Part shown: one piece after another, positions 13,741 through 25,765 of the stretch
Layout of the letters: every line of letters begins with the position of its first letter
Numbering within the stretch: position 1 is the stretch's first letter
Notes under the pieces: model-generated
What the model was told of the DNA's origin: nothing
Databases searched by the model: none
What the model saw: the letters and a program-made list of their open reading frames with translations, nothing else
Assembly (NCBI GenBank): GCA_022747635.1
Contig: JAKTNV010000024.1
Coordinates: forward strand, 868,001 to 932,000
Source of the DNA: Hetaerina americana
Taxonomy: Eukaryota; Arthropoda; Insecta; Odonata; Calopterygidae
Length of the DNA stretch: 64,000 bases
Reading direction: 5' to 3'
Translations under genes and position numbers: made by a program

Positions 13741-14320
13741 ATAGCTGATATCCTCATCACTGTGAGTAGGGAAGACTCCGTCGAGGGAATAAATGAGAGC
13801 GGACAGGTAAGGGGGGAAAGAAGAAGACGTAGGAAAAGCAGAATGGAATGAAAAGAGGAGGCAAGTGAGAAAATGGGAAAGGGCGAAGATAAAGAGTGGG
13901 GCAGAGGAGGTGTCGAGAAGGGCGGCTCCGGTCTTGTGTTGCCTTTAAGAAAAGAAGGCACGAGTAGGGTGCGGAGATGTCGCGGTGCGGCCGCCCCCCC
14001 CCCCCCTGCGCGTGCAAACCTCCTGGAGGAGAGCCTGGAGCAGGAGAACGAGCGAAGTGGGGGAACGAGGGACAGGGGAGGGGATCCAACCCATACATTG
14101 GCACTCTTGGTTTGCCCCTGAGCGTATCCGCGCCCATTCTTTCCACAAGAGAAGACATCAACTGCACCATAACGGTCGCAGGAGGAGGAGAGCTGGACGG
14201 AAGGTTATGATATTCCCGGGGGAAGGTTATGGTGGCGGGGGTGGTATTGGCTGGGAAGTGAAAGAATGGATGCGGATGGCAGGACTCTCTGCTCTTAGAG
14301 GGTCCTACCATCTAAGCAAC
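13740..14320. other. Purine-rich CpG block with a 13-C run
   Basis: Plus strand G/A-rich, with 13 C at 13,994-14,006 next to CGCGGTGCGGCCG. The 184-codon minus-strand frame (14,311-13,757) is Pro/Ser/Phe-rich and shows no domain. Confidence 0.5.
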
Positions 14321-16370
14321 AATTCGTCCACGAATCATGCAGGTTCCGTTACGGAACGAATGTTTTTCAAGAGGGATAACTTGCGTAAATTAAGCACAAT
14401 CATAATAACCCATTGAATAAACCACCGAGCCGAAACAAAACAATGGTTTCGCCCCGTTCGAGTCCACGTTCGAGTCACTCAGTTGGGAGATTCGCGTTCT
14501 CCACATTTAAGTTCACTGTTCTTGGTTGAGATTCACCAGGAATACATTTCTCATGAAAAGTGCTCGTGTTTGACTTGCAAATTTTTTCTGGTGCACGTCT
14601 TCCCGGTACTCAAGTGCCCAAGTGAATTGAATGTGCATACTTGATCCCTCTCCACCCCCCTCTACCACACTTTCACCCAGCACTGGCCGGGCCCCAAATC
14701 TTCCCGGGGTAACCCGGGCGCTTGGTCTTCGATCAATTGTGTTTATTACTTAATTATTTCGACTAAAATTCCGGCTTTCGTTTTTTTGTTTGTGATATTA
14801 TTAAGTTTTATAATGGCGGTCGCATCAAAATTCGAGATATCGACCTAAAACTATTAGGCACTGTTATTTGGAAAAAAAATTAATCATAGTCCACAGCCTA
14901 GGAGTCGATCTAGTTTGATATAATTCGAAACGTTAGGCACATACTTTACTAAAAATAATTCAGTGGACTACAAAAACATAAGTGATACCATTTAAATACC
15001 TCTAGTAATTCCAGCATCCTCATTTTTGAGAAAGAATGTAATCTCACTGTACCCTATTTCTGCATGATTTAAGTGAGGTTATTACAGCAAATTGTTTTGC
15101 TCGTTCCCTAAAACTTCATTTCGTCGCATACACCCGTCGGAAAGTCATGCTCTCGTTAGTCTACACCGGGCAGATGGGTTTGGGGCTGTGAGCCCTCGGG
15201 GGAGGCGAATAGGCTCCGAGGCTCCTGGAAATGGGTGTCAAAATTTGGGGCCGTTGCGCAAATTAGGAGGTCGCTGACCCCGACAATGGCGCACCGAAAT
15301 TTGGATTCAGCAGCCTTGCCTGAGGCACTGAGGATCCTCGGAGCCAAGCAGGGCGGTTAGTATGAAAATAATGCCGGATTGGGTGTAGAAAGGATGGGTT
15401 ATATGGAGGAATTCCAGACCCAACGGTTACGTTCATATGTTGGCTTCCCTCCTTAATTGCTGAATGGACACGCAACGATCCCAGAAGACCTGCACTTTCA
15501 TTGATTTCCAATTTTTTACGTTATTATGAGTCTTAATGTGTCTGAGAAATTTCATATTCGGATGCCAAACAATGAAATTATATTATTTAAAAGTTTATTA
15601 CTGTGTTGTGTATGCATTGCACTCCAGAAATTGGAACAAGTTTCTAAGTTTGTAAATTATTTAACGCTGTTAGACATGCCAACTATAGGGTAGCGCACAT
15701 CGTCAATCCTCATGACTCACTGTTAGCATTTTTAAAAGATCCATTACGAATTCTACGTCAGCGAAACCTGCCTGGTAGATTAAATCTTTTTGCCAGTTTA
15801 GCGTCTTGTTTACACTTCTTTCTACAAAAATTAGCCTAACTCCGAAGCTGCTTTTTCATTCCCAGTTCCATAGTAAGCAAAAATATATCTTTGGATTAAA
15901 TTCGTTTTATTATTAAATTACAAACCCATGTTTATCATACTAATTAATTTCCCGAGTTAAGTATTATTTCTTGCGGATTTATTTGATATTATTTGGCGGA
16001 GTATTCACTTTGTTAATGCAGCGAAATTAATTACTATCTAAATCGACCTTTCGATTTACTCAGCTAATTCCAAGACCTCGTTATCTCATACTCCTCGATT
16101 CTCACCCTTTTAGTACATAATGTACACCAACTAAATATAAGCTTCCACTGTTCACGTGAGAATTTATGAGAAGCATCCCTCCATAGATTTGGATCCATAT
16201 GGTATTTTTCGCCCAAGTGACAGCTTTTTCTCCCAATCAAAGGAGTGAAATGCAGCCTCTGCGAGAATTGAAAGAAGGATTCAAAAGATGAAGCCCAAAT
16301 AACATACAACGCGACGTAATGGGTTCGGACCGGAGAGAACATGTCGAAAAGAGCCAACCTTCAGAATGGA
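14320..16370. other. Non-coding stretch
   Basis: Mostly AT-rich, with a short GC-rich patch containing CCCGGGGTAACCCGGGCG (14,704-14,721), an imperfect palindrome, and another GC-rich patch at 15,130-15,350. No gene recognised. Confidence 0.45.
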
Positions 16371-17110
16371 GCTCCATTGCCCCTCCCTCCCGTGTTGCAG
16401 TCAAGGGCTCATGAAGTTTTCCTCGGTGCGCGTGAAAAATGAACATTGGACGCGGGTCTCTCTTTGCTCTTTAAGCCATACGCAGACTCACTAAACACCT
16501 CGGCACCCTACTTCCCGTCCCCTTTTGCGCCTCCTCCTGAGTACCATCTTAAGACCTCCAACCCCCACCTTTTTCCCCCCTTTTAACATCCACTGTGCTC
16601 ATCTTCCAGATCTCATTTCAACGAAACCATCCCTCCAACAACCCCTCCCATCACCTCCAGTCCCCACATTCGCCCCTGTCCATCTCATTGCACTCCTTCC
16701 CTCCCTCACAGCCCACCCGCTCCCAGTCTCGTATCCATCCCCCTATCGCTCCCTCCTCACTCCACCTCGGAAACCCTCCCTCCCCCCGGTTAAGTGGGGG
16801 AAGGGAGAGAGGTTCCTCTCTCTCCCGCCGCACTCGGTGGGGGCTCTCTCCTACTCTTCCCCCCGCCCCCGCCGCCCCTAGCAGCTCTCGCCGATTTTAG
16901 AGGCGAGAGGCGTTTTGCCCCTTCTCCCTTCGCCCTTTCCGCTCTCCTCCGTACCTTACCACTAATCCCCCACTCCACCCTCTCGCCCTCTCTCCCTCTT
17001 CCCTCCTCCGCTTGTTCTTCCCCTAGAACACCGCGATTTATTTAATCTGCCTCTCCATCTCAACGACTTAACGCCGAGGATCACACCAGGTGTCCGGGCT
17101 GAGATGCGCG
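16370..17110. other. Pyrimidine-rich CpG block
   Basis: Here the plus strand is C/T-rich (CCCTCC, CTCCCTC), the mirror of the purine-rich blocks further left, with many CpGs at 16,800-16,920. Frames are Pro/Ser-rich and without domains. Confidence 0.5.
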
Positions 17111-17680
17111 GGGTTGAGGGGTCGAAGAACCAAGTTGGGTGCAGGAGTGGTTAAATGAATTTTCCGAAAGAAATAGGGCCAGGGGGTTGAGAGCTTCTTC
17201 AAATATTGTAATCAATGTGGAAGCACTGCCAGAACATCAAGAATTAAACAGAATGTGGGAAGAGCAAGATATCCCGCCTTGGTCGTCAAATAGTGTACTA
17301 TGTAACCATCACTCGTATGTATTTAGTTCCATCGTAGATAGCCTCGTTAAATATTTTCAGTTTAAAGAATGTTTAATGAGATCTCCTCAATAATCATTAA
17401 ATTATTATTATCTTCTGATATAGAGAAGGGGCGCCATGTCCAAATTTGCGTAAGACTGTATAAATAAATCCCTGCACTTTCTCGGATTAAAGTGATAGAG
17501 AATAAATGGCAATAATGATTGTGCAATATTACGGGAAATGTTTTACTTATTTTCTTCAATGAAATATTTTGAGAAGGTTGTAAATACCACACAAATATTT
17601 TAATCGTAAGGTGCTTTAATTAAAATTTGCATATAATAGAATTTTCATAAGGTCACAAAATTCCGCAACAGTGTCCTCTT
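17110..17680. other. Non-coding stretch
   Basis: One open frame (17,139-17,393, QEWLNEFSERNRARGLRASS) has a plausible residue mix but no recognised similarity and no evident splice context. Confidence 0.4.
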
Positions 17681-18500
17681 GACGTCTCAAAGGAGTCAAG
17701 CTGGAAATGTAGGAGGAGCGACAATATTGGTATCTCCTTTGAGCGGTAAAAGGAGTTCCTTCGCCCCGCCCGACGATACCCAGACACCCTGCTCTTTTTA
17801 CCGTTGGATTTTCTTTTCCCCACGCCCACATGTCCCCTTACAACCTCCCCCTCCTCGCCTCGCGTGTCGCCGCCCCAGTCCTCCCGGGTTCCTTTATAAC
17901 CCGTCCTGCCACACCCCTTCCCATTCATCCCTCCCAACGTATACCATCCGCAGAGGAGGGAAGCCGGCTGAACACCGTCCTGGCCGGTCATCTCGGATAA
18001 TGAAAGGAGGAGCCGCACGTCACTCTCCCGGCACGAATGAAATTGAAGTGTCCTTCCACGTCCCCCGCACTGCCTCGCCGCACACTCTTAATCCCGAATC
18101 CCCCGTGCGCTCCCTGCGAGGAAGGAGCCGCGGTGAAAGCTTTGGTCGGTTAATTGCTGGCTGCCGCCGCCTCCCCCTATCCTCCGGGGAGGCTCTTCGT
18201 CTCCCCATCCCGCACCCTTCCAACACTCCCCTCCACACTTTCCCACTCTCTCGCCCCGCATCCCTAGGCAACCCACGAAAAAGTCTTGTTATTCTTTCAC
18301 GTCCGACGCCTACTCGTCATGTGCAGGGTGGGAAAGATATCCGAGGCTCGCGACAACTTTCTTTTTCTTCTCGTGCGGTTTATTAAATCGTGCGGTAATG
18401 TGGGGAGGAAAGAGAGAAGGGGAGCGAGGGGACGAGACGAGAGGGATGGATATTAAGAGAAGAAATTACGGAGCAGATGTGGTGTGAGGTGGAGGGAGAT
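17680..18500. other. Pyrimidine-rich CpG block
   Basis: C/T-rich plus strand with CpGs, switching to G/A-rich after 18,400. A 235-codon frame (17,679-18,386) exists but is dominated by Pro, Ser and Arg as expected from composition. Confidence 0.5.
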
Positions 18501-21500
18501 AAGGGAGGATTATCTCTTCGGAAAATTTAATTTCTGTTGTTAGGACGGCGGGAAAAAATACAGCGGAGAATTCGGTGGATGCAAGGGAAGCGATAAATAA
18601 ATTAACGTTGCTGTTCACAAGTTAAATTCAGCCAAGTCATTGTAATGATCCAATTATGAGGCCGTTTAAAGATTCTCGAGGCTGATAAGATGAAATAACT
18701 CGGTTGAATAATTAAGTCATGACAGCGAGAAAAAGATAGATAGAAAACTCATTTGTAAGGCCTTTATATCGCCAATCCAAAGTCCTGGAAAGGAGGCTGT
18801 TACCGATAGAAGAGAAAAAATGTTCCCAATTGCTCTTGTTTAGCCATTGATAAAGTTGCCTTAAGAAGCGGATAAGATTTGATAGTTATCTTCCTTTCAG
18901 AATGATATAATGAAAAAATATTCATCCAGTTTATTGTAGTAATATCGAAACAACTCTCCACTAAATGAAGAGTTTGCTCAAAGAAAAATATGTATTATAT
19001 AATCACGCTTCTTATTTAATAAATTTTACAAGGGAAATTCTTGGATAAAATAAATAAAGATAATAACCAAGAGGTGTCATCGGCTAGATATTCCACATTA
19101 ATGCACAATCCCTCATGCAGGCAATACCTAGGATATGAATTAAAAGAAAACCTGAATAAAAAAAGCAAGTGGAGAAAATATTTTCGAAAAATCTTAAAAA
19201 TGTCTTTCTACGTGCATAAATGTGTTATAAGAGTTGTGGTATGACATTGAAATTTAATTACTTTTAACAGCATAATTTAATTAATATTTAAATGTCAGTA
19301 CTCAAGTGTATTTGTTGTAAGTTATCACGCGCTAGTTCGTTTTAAATAATTTTTATTGTGATTTTAACAATTATAAATGTTAGTGATGAGGAGAGTACTG
19401 AAAATTATCCTTCATACTTGAATATACCAGCGCCTATAGGGTTTCTGGAGCCTTTACCGTAAAATTATATCCTGTCTTGAAAACGCAAATACGCGAATAA
19501 TTACAAAAAAAACTTCAAGGCCATCTGCATGGAAAACGAGAACGGTTGCAAACTTTTTCAAGGCAGTCTTTAAGCTAAGCATCTTATTTTCTAGCTTAAT
19601 TCCCTATTCAAAATTGCTATTTTGACGGAGAAAAGTCTCAAGACACAATCACGCCATTCAGTTAAGGACTGCAGTTCCTCGAAACCAACCGTCCTCGAAA
19701 GCCAAGCTTCATTTTGAACGTGAAAACAAATCCACTGCAGTAAGGTAAGATGCATTCATCTTTACCGTCAAGAGCTTTATTGCGTATTTGGGATCTCATT
19801 AATCAAGGTTGGTAAAATCCACTTATTCCTACTCATAGCAGGCCAAATGTGTAACTTTTCACACAAATACCAATCACGAATAAATTCTATCGTGTTTCCG
19901 TGGAAGTATTAAGTTCATTCATCATGCTCGTATCCTTGCTCTTATTGGGATTTAGTTTTTCAGGATAACTAGACGCTATACCCTTCCGTATGCATGTTTA
20001 ACATTATCTACTAACCGAATGACCCATATATGATTCTTAAACTCAATTTATGATAGTAAAATACGTCACACAAGGCTATTCTGGACTAGCAACAGCCTTG
20101 ATATCGATTGCCAATTACCGTTACTCTTTCGATGGATGAAAGTACATAGTGGGATACGTAGTGGATAGACTTATCCACTATTTTTGTTCACGATAGTTTC
20201 CTACGCTCGTGCGCCACATTCGTATACACCCTTCCCGTGATTTTAAAAGGGGTGCTGGCATGGTCATTTTCTTGTCTAAAATTCATCATGTGCAAACGGA
20301 AACCTGAGATTGAAAAAAATTGCGAGCACAGTTTCCTTGCTTAGGGCTGATCTCTTCATCAACATCAATATGAAAGACCTCTCAATCAGTAGGCCTGGTA
20401 CCTAGCGGTATCATGTCAACAAATGAGATCACCTTAAAGTGTCATATGCGTACTGCCATCGAACGGGAAAGAGAGCAGAAGGCGGAATTTCTTTGCTAAA
20501 CTCTTCTTCTTTTGATTCATTTCTCCTTCTCTCTTCACCTCTGATCATAGCCTTTCATGTTTTATTTATTTTCTATTTCTCTCAAGTACAAACTTTGAAA
20601 CCAAGTTCGTCCGGGTGTAATATTCTAACAGGAATTCGTTCCAACGACACGAAACGGAAACATGTGAGGAAGAATAGACTTAAAATTTGCTCACTCGAGA
20701 GTTATTGCATGAAATTTAGATTAAAAGTATTAAAGGGATTTATTTGCCTGTGCCATTTTCTGTGCCGGAACATATTACTGCACTGCACGTCAAGTTGAAT
20801 GGCCTAGGAAATATTTTTCATAGGACACATTTTTATTATTGTTAAAATGTAGGGTAATTAGTTAGTATAACTAGACGAACATCTTGGACATTTTTTAGAT
20901 TCTCTTAATGTGCACGATGGCAACCTTTAGGTAATCTGTCTCATCACTTATGCATGCATCCTCTTTGGCAGGGACTCAAATCCGTTTTATGAGATGGCTC
21001 TGCCTTTACACCGCAGGTGCAATTACTGCCCTGTTTTCGACTCTATTTCCAGGCATTCGCTCAACACACTCCGAGCAGCAGCGCATGTGGTTTCTCCGAC
21101 CCGATAATTGCCATTTGGTCTCTTGAACCTCAATTGGTCATTTTCTCACTGAGCTTACGACTGGACGGCAGATATTTGTCTGGTTAGGGTCGGGTCCTCT
21201 CGCCTATGACCAACGCTACACCACTTATTGTTCGGAGGTCTCGATAAAATGATTCCTCCGCCTGAAATTAATGCACTCTAGACTGGATGAATTGGATCTT
21301 TCTGTCTGAATTGGCTCATCTTTTAGGAACGACTGACTTTTTCATAATAGATCAAACAAGGTCAGAAAATACATCAAACGATTTTCCAGCCACATTTTCA
21401 ATTCAATGTACTTTCCACTGAACGCTTTTCAGGCTTTAATTGTTGGTGTCGTACCGGAAGTTGACATTCTTAAATAGCCTTTGACGCGCACACACTCATA

Positions 21501-22380
21501 AACGTGGGCGGAATAATCAGTGCTTTTTTGCAGTTAATGCAGTTGCGTTACTCCCCTGAAATGGTAGACTTTATCGCATGAGAATCAGCTTTAGTACTTA
21601 CAACAAACCTCGAGTTTCACGAAATGAGTTTAGAGACGAAATTCACTTCGGAAAAATTGATGATTGGCCCACGACAACGTCAATGTCGCAAAACATTATT
21701 ACCAAAAGGATTACTGGTCCATAGATTGTGATTATACCTAAGCGTCTTAACCCAATTTGATTAACGCATTAGAATTGAAAGATTTAATTATATCTTTCTT
21801 TAAGCGTATGTCATAAAAAGTTTGGCCAAATTATTTGGAATAAAGGACCCATTAAGACGGGAAAAAAGGTTTCTCATCCACTTTCATCGGAAGAACTAGC
21901 GTGTTAAGTATAAGGAAATTCTACAAACAGATTATGGATTATCACAAATAATAAATAAAAAGTGTAAGTAGAACTCGGAAAGGTTGAGTGGGCAGTTGCA
22001 TAAAATCAATCTCATCGACTGTTGAATTTTACAACTAAGGTTTTATTCCATTAATGTTCAAAAATAATTTTTTTGCGTAAAGGTATTCATAACTTATAGG
22101 CAGTCAAATATTTCCGTGAGATAATGACACCATTTCAAAAACTGTTCAGTTCCTTCACATAAATATATTCTGAATATTTCTTCATGAAAAATCTGATCAT
22201 CGTCTATTCTAAGCACTTCAGATTTGGCTGATGCGAATACATCCAAGGGCAGTAGAGGTTTAGTTCCGGAGAGAATTTAATCAACATAACAGTTTCAGGT
22301 TTAACTTCGTGGAATCCCTTCATTCAAGGGTAAAAAGAAACTTAAAACTTTTACCCAAAAAATTTAATATTTCAAGGCCA
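18500..22380. other. AT-rich, single-copy-looking non-coding stretch
   Basis: No reading frame with recognisable similarity. 20,940-21,300 is less AT-rich (CCGCAGGTGCAATTACTG, GAGCAGCAGCGCATGTGG) and could hold a conserved non-coding segment; that is a guess. Confidence 0.4.
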
Positions 22381-22382
22381 TG

Positions 22383-22408
22383 GTTTCGATGCTGCGCGAC
22401 ATCATCAG
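22383..22408 (-). ncRNA. Hammerhead-like CTGATGA...GAAAC motif
   Basis: On the minus strand the sequence is CTGATGATGTCGCGCAGCAT followed by CGAAAC. CTGATGA and CGAAAC are the two conserved hammerhead core strings, with a short partly pairing segment (GATG/CATC) between them. There is no Penelope coding sequence nearby, so this is at best a solo terminal-repeat remnant. Confidence 0.3.
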
Positions 22409-22409
22409 A

Positions 22410-24775
22410 ATGGAATCGCTGAAAAAAAGATACCCATCCCAAAATGGTTGCAAAAAAAGCACGAAAAACATTTATTTTTCGCCGCTACGACTGAAAATTA
22501 GAATCAACCATTTTGTGCAGGGATATTAAACTGATAATTGACCACATTTTTTCCTAAATGCTCATACCTGCCTCGATAGACTGGGCACGAGCTTTGATCC
22601 AAAATGAGGTCATAAGTCTACCTGGCAAGCTCAACTCGCTAACGCATCATGTTTCGACCATTCGGAAATCGTTGCTATCCTAATGTTGCTGCGATGATGT
22701 TATCCCTATCTCAAACCAACCTGTTTGCACCTCCTACCTGTCTCTGAGCACCCCTGCTACCTCCTCCTCTCCTTATTTTTCTCTCCACTCCTCTCCCCTC
22801 ACCCGTCACGACCACTCCCGGTGGCGTCGTATAACCTTCTTCCTCAGATAAGAATTATGTTGGCAAAGCAATGAAAAGGAATAGCTGATGGCCTGCCTCC
22901 CAAGGACGGAATACATTCTTTGAAAGACAGTTGAAATTAATGGCAGTATGTGTCATGGAAATCCGTGCTTTCATTGCTTGTACATTGTAATGGAAAGAAT
23001 CACCCAATTTGCTTATCTCGATTTAAATTAATCATCCACTGCATAAAACGGTGATCTTTAAAAATATTGTCGCAAGGGTACTATAATGAAGTGAGTGGTG
23101 ACTGAATGCCCTTGTCAAGAATTCAGTACGCTCTTTCTACCTGAGGGTGATCGTCTAAAATATCGGTATCTGTTATTGTTCTTCCTATTTCCCTGGTTCT
23201 TTTCTCTTTTGCACAATGTAGATTATTCTTGAGAAATTATTTTAATATTCCATCTAATTCAATAAAAAATTACTCAATTTTAATACATTTCTATCACTGG
23301 TAGCGCTCCGGTAAAAGTTTATTTAATTCGTAAAAATCTTTTTAGAATTATTGCTAGTAACAATTCAATGGTAAGTGTGCTGCCCCTCGGCTTAAATTTT
23401 ATTCCAATAATCCACGGCCGTACCACGAGTTGCTTAAAGCGAGGAAATTCCTATTATCCCAAAAGGTTCCGTGTCATTAAGCGCCCCTACCCCCATGAAT
23501 TGCAAATATCTCAACTGCATGTTAGGAATCACCACAGTAAAAATAAAATATGGAAAATAATCATGAAGGAAACCCGGTGTCACATTGAAGAAGTTAGTAT
23601 ACCCCCATCGCATACCACGATGACACACCGATGAAAGGATGGAGAAAGCCTTCTGTTTACCCAAAATAAAACTCCCTCCAAATATGATGAGAGCATTGAG
23701 AATCAAGGATTGAGCAGTATACCCTGCCTTTTTCACCTAAATCTGCTTTAAAAGAACATGATTTATATGGTATGGTACCTCATCGAAGCATGAAGACTCA
23801 ATGCCAGTTTGACTCATGGAAATGTATCAAACGTGCAATTTTACTTGAGGACCTGGAGGCATAAATCAGAGCATTACACAACATCGGTTGGTCAGAAATA
23901 GTGACCAAATAAAACAGATGAACAAAACACCCAACAGCAAGTATTCCATTTTCAATTTCTGAATTAGTGACAAAAACAGGATCAGAATAAAAACATTCAT
24001 AAATATTTAAGAGCAAGGGTTATTTTACAGGACTCTCTCCCTTCTCTTCCATGGCGAGTCTCCTTGCACCCCATGCCACACGCCCTTGGGAAGACTTGGA
24101 TGGCACTGCGCGGATATGTTTCCGTTGCCCTCCTCTCCCTTTTGCCCCTTTCCACTCCCTCCATATTCACCAGTTTTCACTCCAACTCCATTCCCACTCT
24201 CAATTCTCACCCCAAACCCCCAATCCTTCACATAAATTCGAGAAACGAAAGGCAATTTGAATTTGATGGCGTCCCTTATGAAAGCATTACGGCCAATGAG
24301 ATTCGCGCTCGTTTCCTTCTCCCTAGCCGTTTATGGTGATCCTCAAGAGTAATTTACACTGGTTCACATTTCGCGTCATTCCCCTGTTTACATCCAGTCA
24401 CCCTCGGATCGAATGGGAAATTGAGCCTGTGCGTCCCGTGGCAAACGTTGGAATTCCTGAAGAGAACAGCCCATTAACGCCTAACGTCGGAGCTCTAGAT
24501 CCTGAAGTGAAGTGCAATGAGAGATCCCAGGAAGAAATACCATGGGTTAAGTTTAATGATCGGTCAATCTGGGTACAAAATTCGATGCAGATCATATCCT
24601 TTTCCCAAGTTCCCTTCCAGCCGCCACGAAGTGCTTTATTAACAGCTACTAAGCAGGCGCTTTTTAGGGAAGAAGATGATAGAACCATAGCGTACCAACT
24701 CATAGCGTAACGAGTTGAAGGAAGGCGTTGATCAAATGGAAATATCATAAATGCGTTCAAATTCAATAGGACAGG
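22410..24775. other. Non-coding stretch
   Basis: Mixed composition. Several frames of 70-125 codons (for example 24,333-24,710) have no recognised domains. Confidence 0.4.
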
Positions 24776-24778
24776 AAT

Positions 24779-24900
24779 CAGGGCCGGATGTGCAGAGTAA
24801 CGGAAGAAAAGGGAAGATGCTCAGGGCTCCGATTTCGAGGGGCGCGGTCGGCGCCATTTTGAGTAGGCATTATCTAATGTCCAAAATTGCGTGGATATAG
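24779..24900. mobile_element. Possible hAT-type MITE end
   Basis: CAGGGCCGGATGTGCAGAG is a typical hAT-like terminal start, followed by GGCTCCGATTTCGAGGGGCG. I do not see the matching opposite terminus, so the call is weak. Confidence 0.25.
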
Positions 24901-25684
24901 ATTTTATAAAAAATAACCCTTAGGTGGCGACACCATGGGATAAATTTGGCTAGGGCTTCTTCCTCGATCCCTGGCTATAGGTGAAAAGCGTGCGTAATTT
25001 CTCCAATGGTACCAAAAAAACCTGCGGTCAGCCGTAACTTAGAATATAATACTCATAAACAGCGCTGTAAATGCGCATAATATGTTTGACACAATACATT
25101 ACAAATCTTTCTGAACTGACTAGTTTGGATCGACATAAAGCATCGCAATTGACGTTGTTAAGGTGTCTATCAAATTATTAAAAACTACGTTACTCAATGG
25201 AAAACCGTTTTCATGTAAATCTGCTTTCTCCCTCCATAACAGGGGAGGATTAATTTCTTAAGGCTAATTTTGCAAAACATTTGGCATATTACTAACGATT
25301 GCACGAGAGTACACATTGTTCTCCCTCCTAAGGACGTCAAAGAGTTTATCACTCGTACTCTCACAAGTTTTCTCCTCATTTCATATTCCTTCTGCTCTTG
25401 GTGCTACTTTCTTATCATTCGCTTTAAGCTATTCGATTTTTTGCATACGAAATATGGTTGCAGTGATATGCACTTGGGGAAGAGAACGTTTTATGTTGCA
25501 TGACCATGTGGTAATGGAATTTCGCCTTCCTACTTTTCTAATTGCACGTTATTGGAGCAATTTACTCCATCATAAGGTGCCATTATTTGTAGGTGATAGT
25601 ATATGTATTTGCATGCGTGTAGAATGAAAAGATTTTTGCAAGAATTTATATGCCACTGTGGGTAAAGTTTTGCATGTGGTTGTG

Positions 25685-25765
25685 TTCCTTTTCACGGGTG
25701 GTGACCTAACACCCCCCGCCACACGCCCTTCCGTCGGCTTGCGAGGTATTGTGTAGATGTACTAT
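25685..25765 (+). mobile_element. Possible retroposon 3' terminus
   Basis: ACCCCCCGCCACACGCCCTT, CGGCTTGCGAGGTATTGTGT and AGATGTAC resemble the conserved 3' end of retroposons with a GTAGAT-repeat tail that I recall from several arthropods. No coding part is visible upstream. Confidence 0.3.

Noticed and set aside
13757..14311. 184-codon minus-strand frame as a gene
   Set aside because: Low-complexity Pro/Ser/Phe sequence in a skewed block, with overlapping frames on the plus strand.
17679..18386. 235-codon open frame as a gene
   Set aside because: The length is explained by C/T-rich composition; the protein is Pro/Ser/Arg-rich with no recognisable domain, and shadow frames exist on the other strand.
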